A stretch of 47,963 nt of DNA, from NCBI GenBank assembly GCA_030527715.1, contig JAUNAF010000006.1:1-47963 (forward strand), written 5' to 3'. The translations under genes were made by a program, and so were the position numbers. The DNA comes from Eubacteriales bacterium (GTDB lineage: Bacteria > Bacillota > Clostridia > Lachnospirales > Lachnospiraceae). Below, one piece after another: positions 6,846 through 15,577 of this stretch (the stretch's first letter is position 1; every line of letters begins with the position of its first letter). A model generated the notes under the pieces. That model saw only the letters and a list, made by a program, of their open reading frames with translations, had not been told where the DNA came from and made no database searches.

Positions 6846-9401
6846 TTATGGTTCTTCAAAAAGCTTAATAAATCCGATAAACTCATTTCCGGCATTTTCA
6901 AACAGCTTCAGTGAATCCTCATCACTGAGCAGATAGGTCTCTGCCGCCGTCCGTTTGTTGCTGTCCTCGACATAGTTTCCTTCCTCATCGTAATAGGACG
7001 AAGTGTAGACATCCTCACCGGTCGCCTTCGGATTATAGAAGCTGACATTTCCCCACTGGTCATAGCCATTGAGCACTCGCCAGCCGTCTGCGGTATTTGC
7101 CAGCACCGGATTGCCCTCTCCGATAAAGTAGAGGATCTGATCCATCGTGCAGCCGCTCAGATCGAGCACCAGTCTGTCGGACAGTGCTGCTTCCAGCTTC
7201 TTCAGATCGGTCTCGCAGTTCAGAATCGTGGTCGCGATCTGGTTCAGCGGGATCGTACTCTCTGTAGGACGGTTTCCCCGCTCCCAGATATAGAGCTGCT
7301 CCTGATTTACTACGATACCAAAGAGACGGTCTGCCTCACGGATGGCTGTATTTGCATGCTGATAGATACCGTACAGCTTTCCTTTTGCATAGACATAATA
7401 GGTTTCTTCCTCATGATCCTTTGCATCGATCACCATTTCTGTTCTGGCAGTGCTCTCACTTCCGCCCTCAGTCACTACAAAACGGCTGCGCACCACCTGC
7501 AGTTTGTCCGGTATCTCCGCATTTCCAAGCAGCAGTACTACCTCTGTCTGCTTTCTGTCACTGGCCTGTGTGGTCAGGCTGATACCGGAATCTGTACCTG
7601 CATTGTCGATAATATGATCTTCCTTCGTTGCCACCCATTCATCCCCGGATCTTTTCACACGGGTCATGGTCAGCAGACGGTCTTCGATCTTGCCTCCGGT
7701 GATGTAGATACCGGTCTCACCGTAAGTCTTAATATTCTCTCCTGCCTCATTGACGATAAAGATCTGCTTCATCGGAAAGAGCTCATCGCCCTCATGCTCA
7801 GTGTAGATATCACTGACATTGGCGATTCCGTAAATCAGGGAATCTCTCATAAATCCAAGCAGTCTCAGACGCTCACTCTCACCGCAGACCAGCTTTGCGG
7901 TCTTCTGCGTATCCAGATTCAGGATATCGATCGTTTTTGAGTTGTAAGCCTCATTTTCCTCCAGCCATGCAAAGTATTTGCCGGTCGTTGAGCCGACGCA
8001 GCAGTTGAGATTTCGATCCTCCAGGATCTTCTTGCTGGAGAAGCTGTTCAGATCTGCATCATATACATCGCCGTCCAGCAGGAAATAGAAATGACGCTCA
8101 TCCTCAGAAACATACGTGAGGGTGTCGACATCTGCCTTCAGCAGATCATAGGAGCGCTGTGTGTTGATAAAAATGCGCTCTGTGATTCCGCTGCTTGACG
8201 CATCATAGTAGTACAGTGCCAGTCCGGATTCGCCTTCGTGCTCTCCTCGGTTCATATATCCTGCTACAACAAAATACATGTTTCCATCAGTATCCAGACT
8301 GATGATCTTCACCTGATGCTGTCCGTAAATATCACGGTAGTCGCTTCCGTTTTTCTGACGGAAGGTGAAGATCTGTGCGATCTTTCCTTTTCTGACATCA
8401 TAGGTCCAGAGGTCGCCGCCCTGCACAAAAGCGAAATACTGATTATTCTCATCACTGGCAAAGGAGATGTTTTTCTCAGTGATTCCCAGACGGATGCCGC
8501 CCTCTGTGAGCACATCGTTCTCCGGGTTGAACACCTCATTGGTGCTGCGCTCAAAATCCAGCAGCATGACTGTCTCATTGGAGTAGCGCAGACGGAAATA
8601 CTCTGTCACGGTATAGAGCTCTGTCTTCTCTGACTCACTCTGTGCGCTGATCGTATACTCCTGCACAACAGTTGCGGTCGTCTCATTGAGCTCCTTGATC
8701 GCCGGAATCGCCTTGTAATAGATCTTCGGATTCAGATCTCCCCAGACGATATCATCGGTCGTTGCGGAGATATCCATAAAGGAAAGATTGCCTTCTCCGG
8801 TCGTCTCCTGCGGCTCCAGATAGAGTGCCAGTGTGTCGGCATTTTCCTTGCTGAGTGATTTATTGGAAAATGCATTTACAAAATCAAGATATTCCTTGGT
8901 GTGCAGACTGTCCTGCTGCACCACTCTGGTGTAATAGTAGATATCGCGATCCTCTGTGTGCAGCTGGATCTTCAGCACATACTCACGGTTCATTCTCAGC
9001 TGATTCTGCAGTACAAATGACGCATTGATCGACTCCTCATGACGGCTCAGGTTGGTCACCTTCGTATTTTCCAGAGAAGTCTTTCCGTCAGCTGTAATGA
9101 CCTCAAAATATACATCCTTTATCTTCTCACCGTAGGTCTGTATCTCGATCGCCACATCACGATCTGTTGAGATCGGTGTCAGGGTATCTCTTACCTGCGT
9201 CACAGACATCGGCTGTACATATCCGTGCAGCGGATTCATCTCCACATCCTTATAAACCATGTAGATCAGCGGCAGATTTGAGGAATCCATATCCCTCGAT
9301 TTGATAACTGTCACATCATGGTTGATGAGGTAGGCAAAGACGGATACCGCACCCGAGAAAATCAGGGCAAGCACCACAAGTCTTGTCAAAAATCTCTTCA
9401 T
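6846..9401 (-). CDS. Large exported or membrane-anchored protein, function unknown
   Basis: 851 residues beginning with a basic end and a single hydrophobic segment (about residues 5-27), then an entirely hydrophilic region, so it is probably anchored with its bulk outside the cell. No lipobox cysteine. The mature part has many short strands with repeated Tyr/Asp-rich turns ('YFAFVQGGDLWTYDVRKGK', 'GNMYFVVAGYMN', 'HFYFLLDGDVYDADL', 'KYFAWLEENEAYN'), which suggests a beta-propeller-like middle (about residues 300-560). I recognise no enzyme motif. The start follows GGAGG, 11 bp after the stop of the methyltransferase gene, so it is the distal gene of that operon. It could be a cell-envelope sensor or scaffold; this is a guess from topology only. 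Confidence 0.6.
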   Translation of the reverse strand: MKRFLTRLVVLALIFSGAVSVFAYLINHDVTVIKSRDMDSSNLPLIYMVYKDVEMNPLHGYVQPMSVTQVRDTLTPISTDRDVAIEIQTYGEKIKDVYFEVITADGKTSLENTKVTNLSRHEESINASFVLQNQLRMNREYVLKIQLHTEDRDIYYYTRVVQQDSLHTKEYLDFVNAFSNKSLSKENADTLALYLEPQETTGEGNLSFMDISATTDDIVWGDLNPKIYYKAIPAIKELNETTATVVQEYTISAQSESEKTELYTVTEYFRLRYSNETVMLLDFERSTNEVFNPENDVLTEGGIRLGITEKNISFASDENNQYFAFVQGGDLWTYDVRKGKIAQIFTFRQKNGSDYRDIYGQHQVKIISLDTDGNMYFVVAGYMNRGEHEGESGLALYYYDASSSGITERIFINTQRSYDLLKADVDTLTYVSEDERHFYFLLDGDVYDADLNSFSSKKILEDRNLNCCVGSTTGKYFAWLEENEAYNSKTIDILNLDTQKTAKLVCGESERLRLLGFMRDSLIYGIANVSDIYTEHEGDELFPMKQIFIVNEAGENIKTYGETGIYITGGKIEDRLLTMTRVKRSGDEWVATKEDHIIDNAGTDSGISLTTQASDRKQTEVVLLLGNAEIPDKLQVVRSRFVVTEGGSESTARTEMVIDAKDHEEETYYVYAKGKLYGIYQHANTAIREADRLFGIVVNQEQLYIWERGNRPTESTIPLNQIATTILNCETDLKKLEAALSDRLVLDLSGCTMDQILYFIGEGNPVLANTADGWRVLNGYDQWGNVSFYNPKATGEDVYTSSYYDEEGNYVEDSNKRTAAETYLLSDEDSLKLFENAGNEFIGFIKLFEEP

Positions 9402-9412
9402 CTTATCCTCCG

Positions 9413-10609
9413 TTACTCACGTTCTGAGACCGCAGTTTTCTCTGCCTCTTTGCGATCCTGCAGAAGCTTCTCCAGCAGCGGACTTGCACTCCAGGCATCC
9501 ATGCAGTCACGAAGCTCCTTCTGCTGTTTCTGTGATGTCTTTGCCGACGGCTTTTTCACTGCCCGGATCAGAATATTTTTCGGCGTATGCTCCAGGTCAA
9601 TAAACTCCAGAAGCTGTGTGCGGTATCCCTGTTCCTCCAGCAGATCTGCACGGAAGGCATCCGTAAGAAGTGCCGCCATGCGCTCTTTGATGAGACCGTA
9701 CTTCAGCAGTGGCTGCATCAGCCCGCTGCTGATCTGTCCGTTGAGTTCATGCTGACAGCAGGGTACCGAAAGGATCACCCTGGCACCCCAGAGTACTGCC
9801 TTCTGCAGTGCATAATCCGTTGCAGTGTCACAGGCATGCAGGGTGACCACCATATCCACTTCATTTACACCCTCATAGGATGCAATATCGCCGTTTAAAA
9901 ACTCCAGCTTATCGTAGTGATATTTCTTCGCCAGCGCACTGCAGTGCTCAATGACATCTTCCTTCAGGTCAAGTCCGATGATCCGGATGTCAAATCCCTT
10001 TACTTCTTTTAAATAGTAATACATCGCAAAGGTCAGATAAGATTTTCCGCAGCCAAAATCGATCAGTGTCAGTTCGCGGCCGCGCGGAAGTTCCGGAAGA
10101 ATATCCTCGATAAACTCCAGAAAGCGGTTGATCTGACGGAACTTATCGTATCTGGAATTGACGATCTTTCCATCCTTTGTCATGACGCCGAGATCCACCA
10201 GGAAGGGTACCGGCTCATCCACCGGAAGAAGGTATTTTTTTCTCCGGTTATGCTCCCTCACTGCCGGCTCACGCTTTGTCATCAGCTTTGTCTTTCGCAC
10301 TGCGGGTATCCCTTTGCGATTGACCAGGACCTGAACATTTGCCTCTGTAGTCTCAGCGTTGAGCTGCTTGTACTCTCCAAAGCTCTGCTCACACAGTTCT
10401 CTGAGCAGCTCTTCCCTCTCATAATTTTTATGAAATTCGCGCTTTCCGTCAGAGTATGTTCTCTGAAAGAGCAGCTCTCCTTTGATCTTTACCGGACGGA
10501 TTTTCAGTTTATCGATCTCTACCTGAGCATTTCTTTTTCCACTGAGTGTCGCACGAAGCAGACGCTCATCAAAGATATCACTCAGTACTTCATATAATTT
10601 ACTGTTCAT
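9413..10609 (-). CDS. Class I SAM-dependent methyltransferase (Methyltransf_32/METTL25-like)
   Basis: 398 residues from the ATG at 10609, which follows an AGGAG and overlaps the upstream gene by 11 bp; a longer frame start at 10669 is buried in that gene. The N-terminal 175 residues are charged and unassigned. Motif I is 'TLIDFGCGKSYLTF' (Asp184-Phe-Gly-Cys-Gly), motif II 'IIGLDLK', then 'VVTLHACDTATDYAL' and 'SVPCCQHELN'. The CGKSYLTFA, HACDTATD and PCCxH combination is that of a methyltransferase family including RRNAD1/METTL25-like proteins and bacterial homologues, whose substrates are poorly known; RNA is plausible given the tRNA-thiolation-like partner gene just upstream. It is cytoplasmic. 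Confidence 0.8.
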   Translation of the reverse strand: MNSKLYEVLSDIFDERLLRATLSGKRNAQVEIDKLKIRPVKIKGELLFQRTYSDGKREFHKNYEREELLRELCEQSFGEYKQLNAETTEANVQVLVNRKGIPAVRKTKLMTKREPAVREHNRRKKYLLPVDEPVPFLVDLGVMTKDGKIVNSRYDKFRQINRFLEFIEDILPELPRGRELTLIDFGCGKSYLTFAMYYYLKEVKGFDIRIIGLDLKEDVIEHCSALAKKYHYDKLEFLNGDIASYEGVNEVDMVVTLHACDTATDYALQKAVLWGARVILSVPCCQHELNGQISSGLMQPLLKYGLIKERMAALLTDAFRADLLEEQGYRTQLLEFIDLEHTPKNILIRAVKKPSAKTSQKQQKELRDCMDAWSASPLLEKLLQDRKEAEKTAVSERE

Positions 10610-11792
10610 CTGCTCCTGCTTTCTGTGTCTCTGCAAATTCAGTCTCCGCTGCACGGTCATAGGTCTCAAGGAAATGATGCTTTACACCGTCTTTCTTGTA
10701 GGCAACGACTGTGCTCAGATTTACATTCTCCACACTTCGGAAAATGTTGCTCTCGACAAACGGATTTGTCTTTTTCATCTCACGGATCAGCTGCTTGACA
10801 TCCATGCGCTTGGAGGCGTTCGCGCCGTCCGGGTTGCAGGTGGAGCAGGTATCCGTGAATTTGCAGGCACACTGAATAAATCCAAGACCGTTATAGTCTC
10901 TCCATGCCTTGATACGGTCCTCTCGCACCAGATACAGCGGGCGGATCAGCTCCATTCCCTCAAAATTTGTGCTGTGCAGCTTCGGCATCATCGTCTGTAC
11001 CTGACCTCCGTACAGCATGCCCATCAGAATGGTCTCGATCACATCATCGTAATGATGGCCGAGCGCGATCTTATTGCAGCCAAGCTCCTTCGCCTTGCTG
11101 TACAGATAGCCTCTGCGCATTCTGGCACAGAGATAGCACGGAGATTTTTCCACCTGAAATACCGATTCAAAAATATCGGATTCGAATACGGTGATCGGAA
11201 TATGAAGGTTCTTCGCATTCTGGCGGATGATCTCCATATTTCCCTCACTGTAGCCAGGATTCATCACCAGAAAGACAAGATCAAAGGAGACCTTATTATG
11301 GCGCTTCAGCTCCTGGAAAAGCTTTGCCATCAGCATGGAATCCTTTCCTCCGCTGATGCAGACAGCGATTCGGTCTCCTTCATTCACCAGCTCATATTCG
11401 CGCACAGCCTTGGTGAAATTGCACCAGATATCCTTGCGGAATTTCTTGCGCAGACTCTGCTCTACATCTTTATAATAGTCTTCGTTCATCTGTCTCTCTC
11501 CGGCGGAGGAGATCAGCCATCCGAGATAGCCGCCTTTCAGACTCTGCGCTTCGATTCCGCGCTCCTGCAGTCTCTGCACTGCGCCGAGACTCTGCTCTCC
11601 CTTCTGACAGTAAACGACTAGTTTTTTCCCCTTCCATTCGGGATGCTCTGCAAAAAGCTCCCACTCCGGCATCGGTGCCGCTCCGGGAATATGGCCGTAG
11701 CTGAATGCTGTCTCTCCGCGGATATCAGCCAGCACATAGCTGTCCGGCTCAAGACGCGCAAGTTCTGATACAGTCAGTTCAAAATTTTCCAT
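10599..11792 (-). CDS. Rhodanese - TtcA-type ATP pyrophosphatase fusion (tRNA thiolation)
   Basis: 397 residues. Residues 1-100 are a rhodanese domain with the active loop 'YCQKGEQS' (Cys62). Residues 138-390 are a TtcA/TtuA-like PP-loop domain: SGGKDS at 147-152, CxxC at Cys219/Cys222, 'GHHYDDVIET' at 245-254, and a cluster Cys308, 310, 316, 319. TtcA uses ATP and a 4Fe-4S cluster to make 2-thiocytidine in tRNA, with sulfur from a donor; the fused rhodanese would hand over persulfide sulfur directly. The C-terminal four-cysteine group could bind a second metal. It is followed by a coupled methyltransferase. The gene has its own promoter at 11845-11873 and a GAGGT ribosome site. Confidence 0.85.
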   Translation of the reverse strand: MENFELTVSELARLEPDSYVLADIRGETAFSYGHIPGAAPMPEWELFAEHPEWKGKKLVVYCQKGEQSLGAVQRLQERGIEAQSLKGGYLGWLISSAGERQMNEDYYKDVEQSLRKKFRKDIWCNFTKAVREYELVNEGDRIAVCISGGKDSMLMAKLFQELKRHNKVSFDLVFLVMNPGYSEGNMEIIRQNAKNLHIPITVFESDIFESVFQVEKSPCYLCARMRRGYLYSKAKELGCNKIALGHHYDDVIETILMGMLYGGQVQTMMPKLHSTNFEGMELIRPLYLVREDRIKAWRDYNGLGFIQCACKFTDTCSTCNPDGANASKRMDVKQLIREMKKTNPFVESNIFRSVENVNLSTVVAYKKDGVKHHFLETYDRAAETEFAETQKAGADEQ

Positions 11793-11815
11793 TCATATTT
11801 TACCTCAATAAAAAA

Positions 11816-11840
11816 TTCAGCCGAAACCAGTCCGGCTGAA
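11816..11840 (-). terminator. Terminator-like hairpin between the second flavoprotein and the rhodanese-TtcA gene
   Basis: TTCAGCCG (11816-11823) pairs with CGGCTGAA (11833-11840); on the minus strand it is followed by six U. It can end the flavoprotein transcript. A promoter lies between the stop codon and this hairpin, so the hairpin is also at or near the 5' end of the next mRNA. Confidence 0.75.
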
Positions 11841-11844
11841 TTTT

Positions 11845-11873
11845 ACTATAAGATTTCTATTTCATTTTGTCAA
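11845..11873 (-). promoter_or_regulatory. Promoter of the rhodanese-TtcA operon
   Basis: TTGACA (11873-11868), 17-bp spacer, TATAGT (11850-11845). The predicted start falls at the upstream edge of the terminator-like hairpin. Confidence 0.7.
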
Positions 11874-11885
11874 GCTGACCGCCTG

Positions 11886-13949
11886 TCACTCTTTCGCTAC
11901 TGCATGCTTTGCTGCCAGCATTCCAAAGGTGTAGCATCTTCCGAGAGAAAGACCTGTCTGATGGAACGGATAATCTGCTCCGCCGTAGAACGGACCGCCC
12001 AGATTTCCGACACAGTACAGACCATCGATCGCCTCACCTGCTGCGTTGAGGGCCTGGCCATTCTCATTGGTCATGATACCGGAATCGATGGAGCTTACAC
12101 GGATGTGCTTACGAATACCCCAGAACGGTGCGGTCTTGATCGGATGCATGAATTTTGCAGGCTTACCGAAATCTGCATCTGCTCCGCTCTCGCACAGCTC
12201 ATTGTAACGGTCAACGGTTGCCTTGAGTGTCTCAAACGGTACATCCAGCTGCTCTGCAAGCTCTTCCAGAGTATCTGCACAGTGTGCGTCGATCAGATGT
12301 GTGAAGACACCGGTCGGATTCTCAACTGCACCCGGGATATACTTCTGCATATTCTCTGCAGAGGTCATACGGCTGACGAACTCTTCTGCCGGCCAGTTCT
12401 CATAATCACTGTCATAGATCTGGCAGTACCAGCCCTTGGAACCTTCCGGATGGTTGGCATCCACATTAGCACCATTGTAAGACGGCTGATATTTGATAAC
12501 GTTGCCCATGTATACAAATCCGGTATACTCATTGGTGAAACGCTCTCCGTTCATATTTACATACAGGAACGGCTCCTCATACATCTGACCGGAATCGAAA
12601 TCGTGCATCATCTTCGTGTGTCCCAGCGGCTCCATCTTCGCACCGGCTGCAAGTGCCATTACATGACCATCACCGGTCTTATGGTACTGCTTCTTATCAA
12701 AATCAGCGGTATCCGGGCACCAGCGTGCAACCATTGCCTCGTTGTTCATATAGTCACCGGTCGCAAGGATAACACCCTTCTTCGCATTGAACTGGATATA
12801 TTTTCCGTCTGCATCCTTACCGATCACACCGGTCACCTTGTCGCCGTCCTTCACGAGCTTCACACCCGGTGTATTATAGAAGACTTCCAGATTCGGATTA
12901 GCTGCAGCCACATTATCGAGTACCTTCTGCAGTACATTTCCGACATTCTGCGGTTTCGGACCGATCCACGGTGCCATGAAATAGCAGTGGTCATCGCCGT
13001 AATCGTAAGTATCCTGACGATCAGACCATACGCCGGTCAGATCCTGGCTGGTGCTCAGATATGCAAACAGGCCGTTTCCGTCATTGAGCAGCTCTGCACA
13101 GTTTGCATTGTCATCGATCTTGGTTCCGTCGCCATACTCTGTCTCTGTGGTCAGTCCTGCACGGTTCCAGTACCAGAGCAGCGCTTCCTCAGAATTCATT
13201 GCATAGGCGCGAAGCAGACGCTCATCTGCTCTCCAGTTATCCAGACTGTTGGTGTGATGTACCCACTTCTGAATACCTGCCTCTGTAGATTTGGATTTGA
13301 TGATCGCAGATGCACAGTTACCCTGAGAAACAACACTTGCCTCTCTCTGCAGTAATGCAACACTTGCACCTGCCTCTGCTGCGAAGCCTGCTGCCGGCAC
13401 ACCGCCTGCACCTGCTCCGACAACTACAACATCATACTCTTTTACTTCGTCCGGTGTGATCTCGCCGAGTTCCGCAAGAGAACCTGCAACTTCCGCTGCC
13501 GTCAGTTCTTCCGGAATCAGAGACTCATCGATTGCTGCTGCCTCATCGCCTGCTGCGATCTCTACTGCCTCACCCTTTGCCTGAGCGATGCAGGCTTCTG
13601 CTGCCTTTTTCACAGCTGTGGAGGTCGTGGTCGCTCCGGAAACTGCATCGATATCTGCACTCTGTGCATCCAGGATCGCCTGTCTTAACGCATCACCGTG
13701 TAATCCGCCGATCTCCGGAGTTTCCTCAGAAACATCCACAACGACATCTGTGATACTCTCAGCATCAAAGGTCATCTCAACTGTAACCGTACCGATACCG
13801 GTAGCAGTTGCCTTATAGGTACCAGGTGTATAAGTTCCGCCCTCCTCTGCGAAGGCAATCGGGCTGTTGAAAATACCTGCTGCAGCAACACCGAGCACGC
13901 CTGCTGCAGAGCCCTTCAGGAAATCACGACGAGATAAATTCTTTTTCAT
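11886..13949 (-). CDS. Second Tat-exported FMN/FAD flavoprotein reductase
   Basis: 687 residues. Twin-arginine signal SRRDFLKG at residues 6-13 with a likely AFA-EEG cleavage near residue 34. FMN-binding domain about 40-126 with the flavinylation motif DAVSGAT (Thr107). FAD domain from about residue 172 with GAGAGG (178-183), and a C-terminal 'GLYCVGNLGGPFYGG' then 'GLSLGRCYTFG'. Same architecture as the protein at 4775-6745, but the catalytic part is clearly different, so the two are expected to reduce different acceptors. Family knowledge: these enzymes are membrane- or surface-exposed terminal reductases that receive electrons through flavin carriers. The gene is monocistronic: promoter at 14027-14055, AAGGAGAT ribosome site, hairpin after the stop. 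Two palindromes just upstream of the -35 box suggest a dedicated regulator. Confidence 0.85.
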   Translation of the reverse strand: MKKNLSRRDFLKGSAAGVLGVAAAGIFNSPIAFAEEGGTYTPGTYKATATGIGTVTVEMTFDAESITDVVVDVSEETPEIGGLHGDALRQAILDAQSADIDAVSGATTTSTAVKKAAEACIAQAKGEAVEIAAGDEAAAIDESLIPEELTAAEVAGSLAELGEITPDEVKEYDVVVVGAGAGGVPAAGFAAEAGASVALLQREASVVSQGNCASAIIKSKSTEAGIQKWVHHTNSLDNWRADERLLRAYAMNSEEALLWYWNRAGLTTETEYGDGTKIDDNANCAELLNDGNGLFAYLSTSQDLTGVWSDRQDTYDYGDDHCYFMAPWIGPKPQNVGNVLQKVLDNVAAANPNLEVFYNTPGVKLVKDGDKVTGVIGKDADGKYIQFNAKKGVILATGDYMNNEAMVARWCPDTADFDKKQYHKTGDGHVMALAAGAKMEPLGHTKMMHDFDSGQMYEEPFLYVNMNGERFTNEYTGFVYMGNVIKYQPSYNGANVDANHPEGSKGWYCQIYDSDYENWPAEEFVSRMTSAENMQKYIPGAVENPTGVFTHLIDAHCADTLEELAEQLDVPFETLKATVDRYNELCESGADADFGKPAKFMHPIKTAPFWGIRKHIRVSSIDSGIMTNENGQALNAAGEAIDGLYCVGNLGGPFYGGADYPFHQTGLSLGRCYTFGMLAAKHAVAKE

Positions 13950-14026
13950 ATCAATCTCCTTCTTGAAACAATGATGAACTGGTAACCTTCCGGGAATTTC
14001 AGATCAAGCCCCGGCACTCTAATGCT

Positions 14027-14055
14027 ATATTACCAATATATTTTTATCATTTCAA
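14027..14055 (-). promoter_or_regulatory. Promoter of the second flavoprotein gene
   Basis: TTGAAA (14055-14050), 17-bp spacer, TAATAT (14032-14027), about 75 bp before the ATG. Confidence 0.65.
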
Positions 14056-14060
14056 GATAA

Positions 14061-14097
14061 AGTATTATTTTATACTACATAAATTAGTTATTACTAA
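14061..14097. promoter_or_regulatory. Paired palindromes upstream of the -35 box, candidate activator/repressor sites
   Basis: AGTATTATTTTATACT (14061-14076; arms AGTAT/ATACT) and TTAGTTATTACTAA (14084-14097; arms TTAGT/ACTAA) lie immediately upstream of the promoter at 14027-14055. The spacing between the centres is about 22 bp, i.e. two helical turns, as for two dimers or one tetramer on the same face. The regulator is not identifiable here. Confidence 0.45.
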
Positions 14098-14185
14098 CCG
14101 TTTTTATAGTCATAACACACAATTTTTCTAAATAACCTCCGCCGCAATTACACTGTCTGTTGAAATCCTTTTCAATGCAGGCTCA

Positions 14186-15577
14186 TTACTGCTGTTTTTT
14201 CAGATATTCTGAGATCTTCTCATATTCCGGAAGTGCGACCCCATAGCTCTTTCCCAGACGGACCACGGAATGGATCAGACCATCTATCTCAGAATCTCTT
14301 CCTGCTGCAACATCTCTCTGCAGTGATGTCGTCATTTCCGGATGAAGGTCATCCAGGATCTTCAGATTGCGCTCTGCAATGTCTTCATCAAACGTGATCC
14401 CCATAGCCTTTGCCAGAAGATCGATCTCCTTCACCAGACGGACGAAGCAGTCTCTGATCTCTCCCGGCTTCTGGATCTCTCCTGCCGGCACATCATAGTA
14501 GAGTCCGCAGGCTCCCTGCGGTGATACATAGGAAAACTTCAGCAGTGCATCCTTTCGGATATCCTTCGAGAGAATACCGAGTACCTGACTCTCCTGCAGA
14601 TCCTTTTCGATCCGCTCCAGTGTCAGATTCCAGTCTGATGCCTCCCGCACGCCGAATACCACGCGCAGAATATCCCCTTTCATCCAGATGCATCCCGGCT
14701 CTCTGATCTCAGATGCTACATACATGCAGCCATCCGTTACCAGAAGCTCCGGCAGTTCCTTCTGCATCTCGCCTCCGGTTCCGTAAATATTCAGAATCGG
14801 GATCACGATCGTATGCTTTCCGGCCACCCGGCGGATAAATGGAAGTACTGATTCCACAGAATATCCTTTGACACATACAAAGATCACATCCGGTGTATCC
14901 TCATAGTGCTCCATATCTGAGACAGCGATCGGAGCAATGGTAAACTCTTCCCCCGGTTTGATCACACGGAGCCCCTGATCCTGCATCGCTTCAAGATGCT
15001 TTCCTCGCGCGATCAGTGTCACATCTTTTCCGGCTCTGGCAAGATAGGCACCGAGCGCCCCTCCGGTGCCGCCCGCACCGATCACGAGATATTTCAGATC
15101 CGGATGATAGATCTCCTCTCCGTCGAGTATCGCTGTCAGCAGGCGGTCTCCTCCGTCATAGACCAGTTTCAGGGAGAAAAACGGATACTCCTGTGCCATC
15201 AGCTGAAGAAAGATCTTATCTCCCTCCCAGAGATTCAGGTGTTCGATCTCGGATTTTTTTACCCATTCCAGTTCTCCCTCATTGCAGGGGATCGGCTCTC
15301 CCTCAAATCCGTCAGCCGTGTAGAGATGCATATATTCGGTCACACCACCTCCGGATACAAAGGTCACGATTCCGCGGAAACGGTAGGAGGTCAGTGTATA
15401 TCCGGTCTCCTCCCATACCTCGCGCAGCAGGCATTCCTCAGGACTCTCATCCTGTTCAAAATGTCCGCCGACACCGATCCATTTATCCTTATTCACATCA
15501 TTCTTTTTCACAGTGCGATGCAGCATCAGATAGCTGTCATCCTTTTCAATGTAGCAGAGCGTACTTAAGCTGGTCAT
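14186..15577 (-). CDS. Nudix hydrolase - ketopantoate reductase (ApbA/PanE) fusion
   Basis: 463 residues. Residues 1-150 are a MutT-type Nudix domain with the full box G38…E44…R52-E53-x2-E56-E57-x-G59. Residues 162-463 are a 2-dehydropantoate 2-reductase-like domain that begins with the NADP-binding Rossmann motif 'VIGAGGTGGALGAYLA' (165-180) and continues with 'CVKGYSVESVLP' as in PanE. PanE makes pantoate for coenzyme A with NADPH, but many paralogues act on other 2-oxo acids. The Nudix half would hydrolyse a nucleoside diphosphate derivative such as an oxidised dNTP, NADH or CoA. A joint role in NADPH/CoA housekeeping is only a guess. AAGGAAGGA ribosome site; no neighbour in the same operon. 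Confidence 0.82.
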   Translation of the reverse strand: MTSLSTLCYIEKDDSYLMLHRTVKKNDVNKDKWIGVGGHFEQDESPEECLLREVWEETGYTLTSYRFRGIVTFVSGGGVTEYMHLYTADGFEGEPIPCNEGELEWVKKSEIEHLNLWEGDKIFLQLMAQEYPFFSLKLVYDGGDRLLTAILDGEEIYHPDLKYLVIGAGGTGGALGAYLARAGKDVTLIARGKHLEAMQDQGLRVIKPGEEFTIAPIAVSDMEHYEDTPDVIFVCVKGYSVESVLPFIRRVAGKHTIVIPILNIYGTGGEMQKELPELLVTDGCMYVASEIREPGCIWMKGDILRVVFGVREASDWNLTLERIEKDLQESQVLGILSKDIRKDALLKFSYVSPQGACGLYYDVPAGEIQKPGEIRDCFVRLVKEIDLLAKAMGITFDEDIAERNLKILDDLHPEMTTSLQRDVAAGRDSEIDGLIHSVVRLGKSYGVALPEYEKISEYLKKQQ

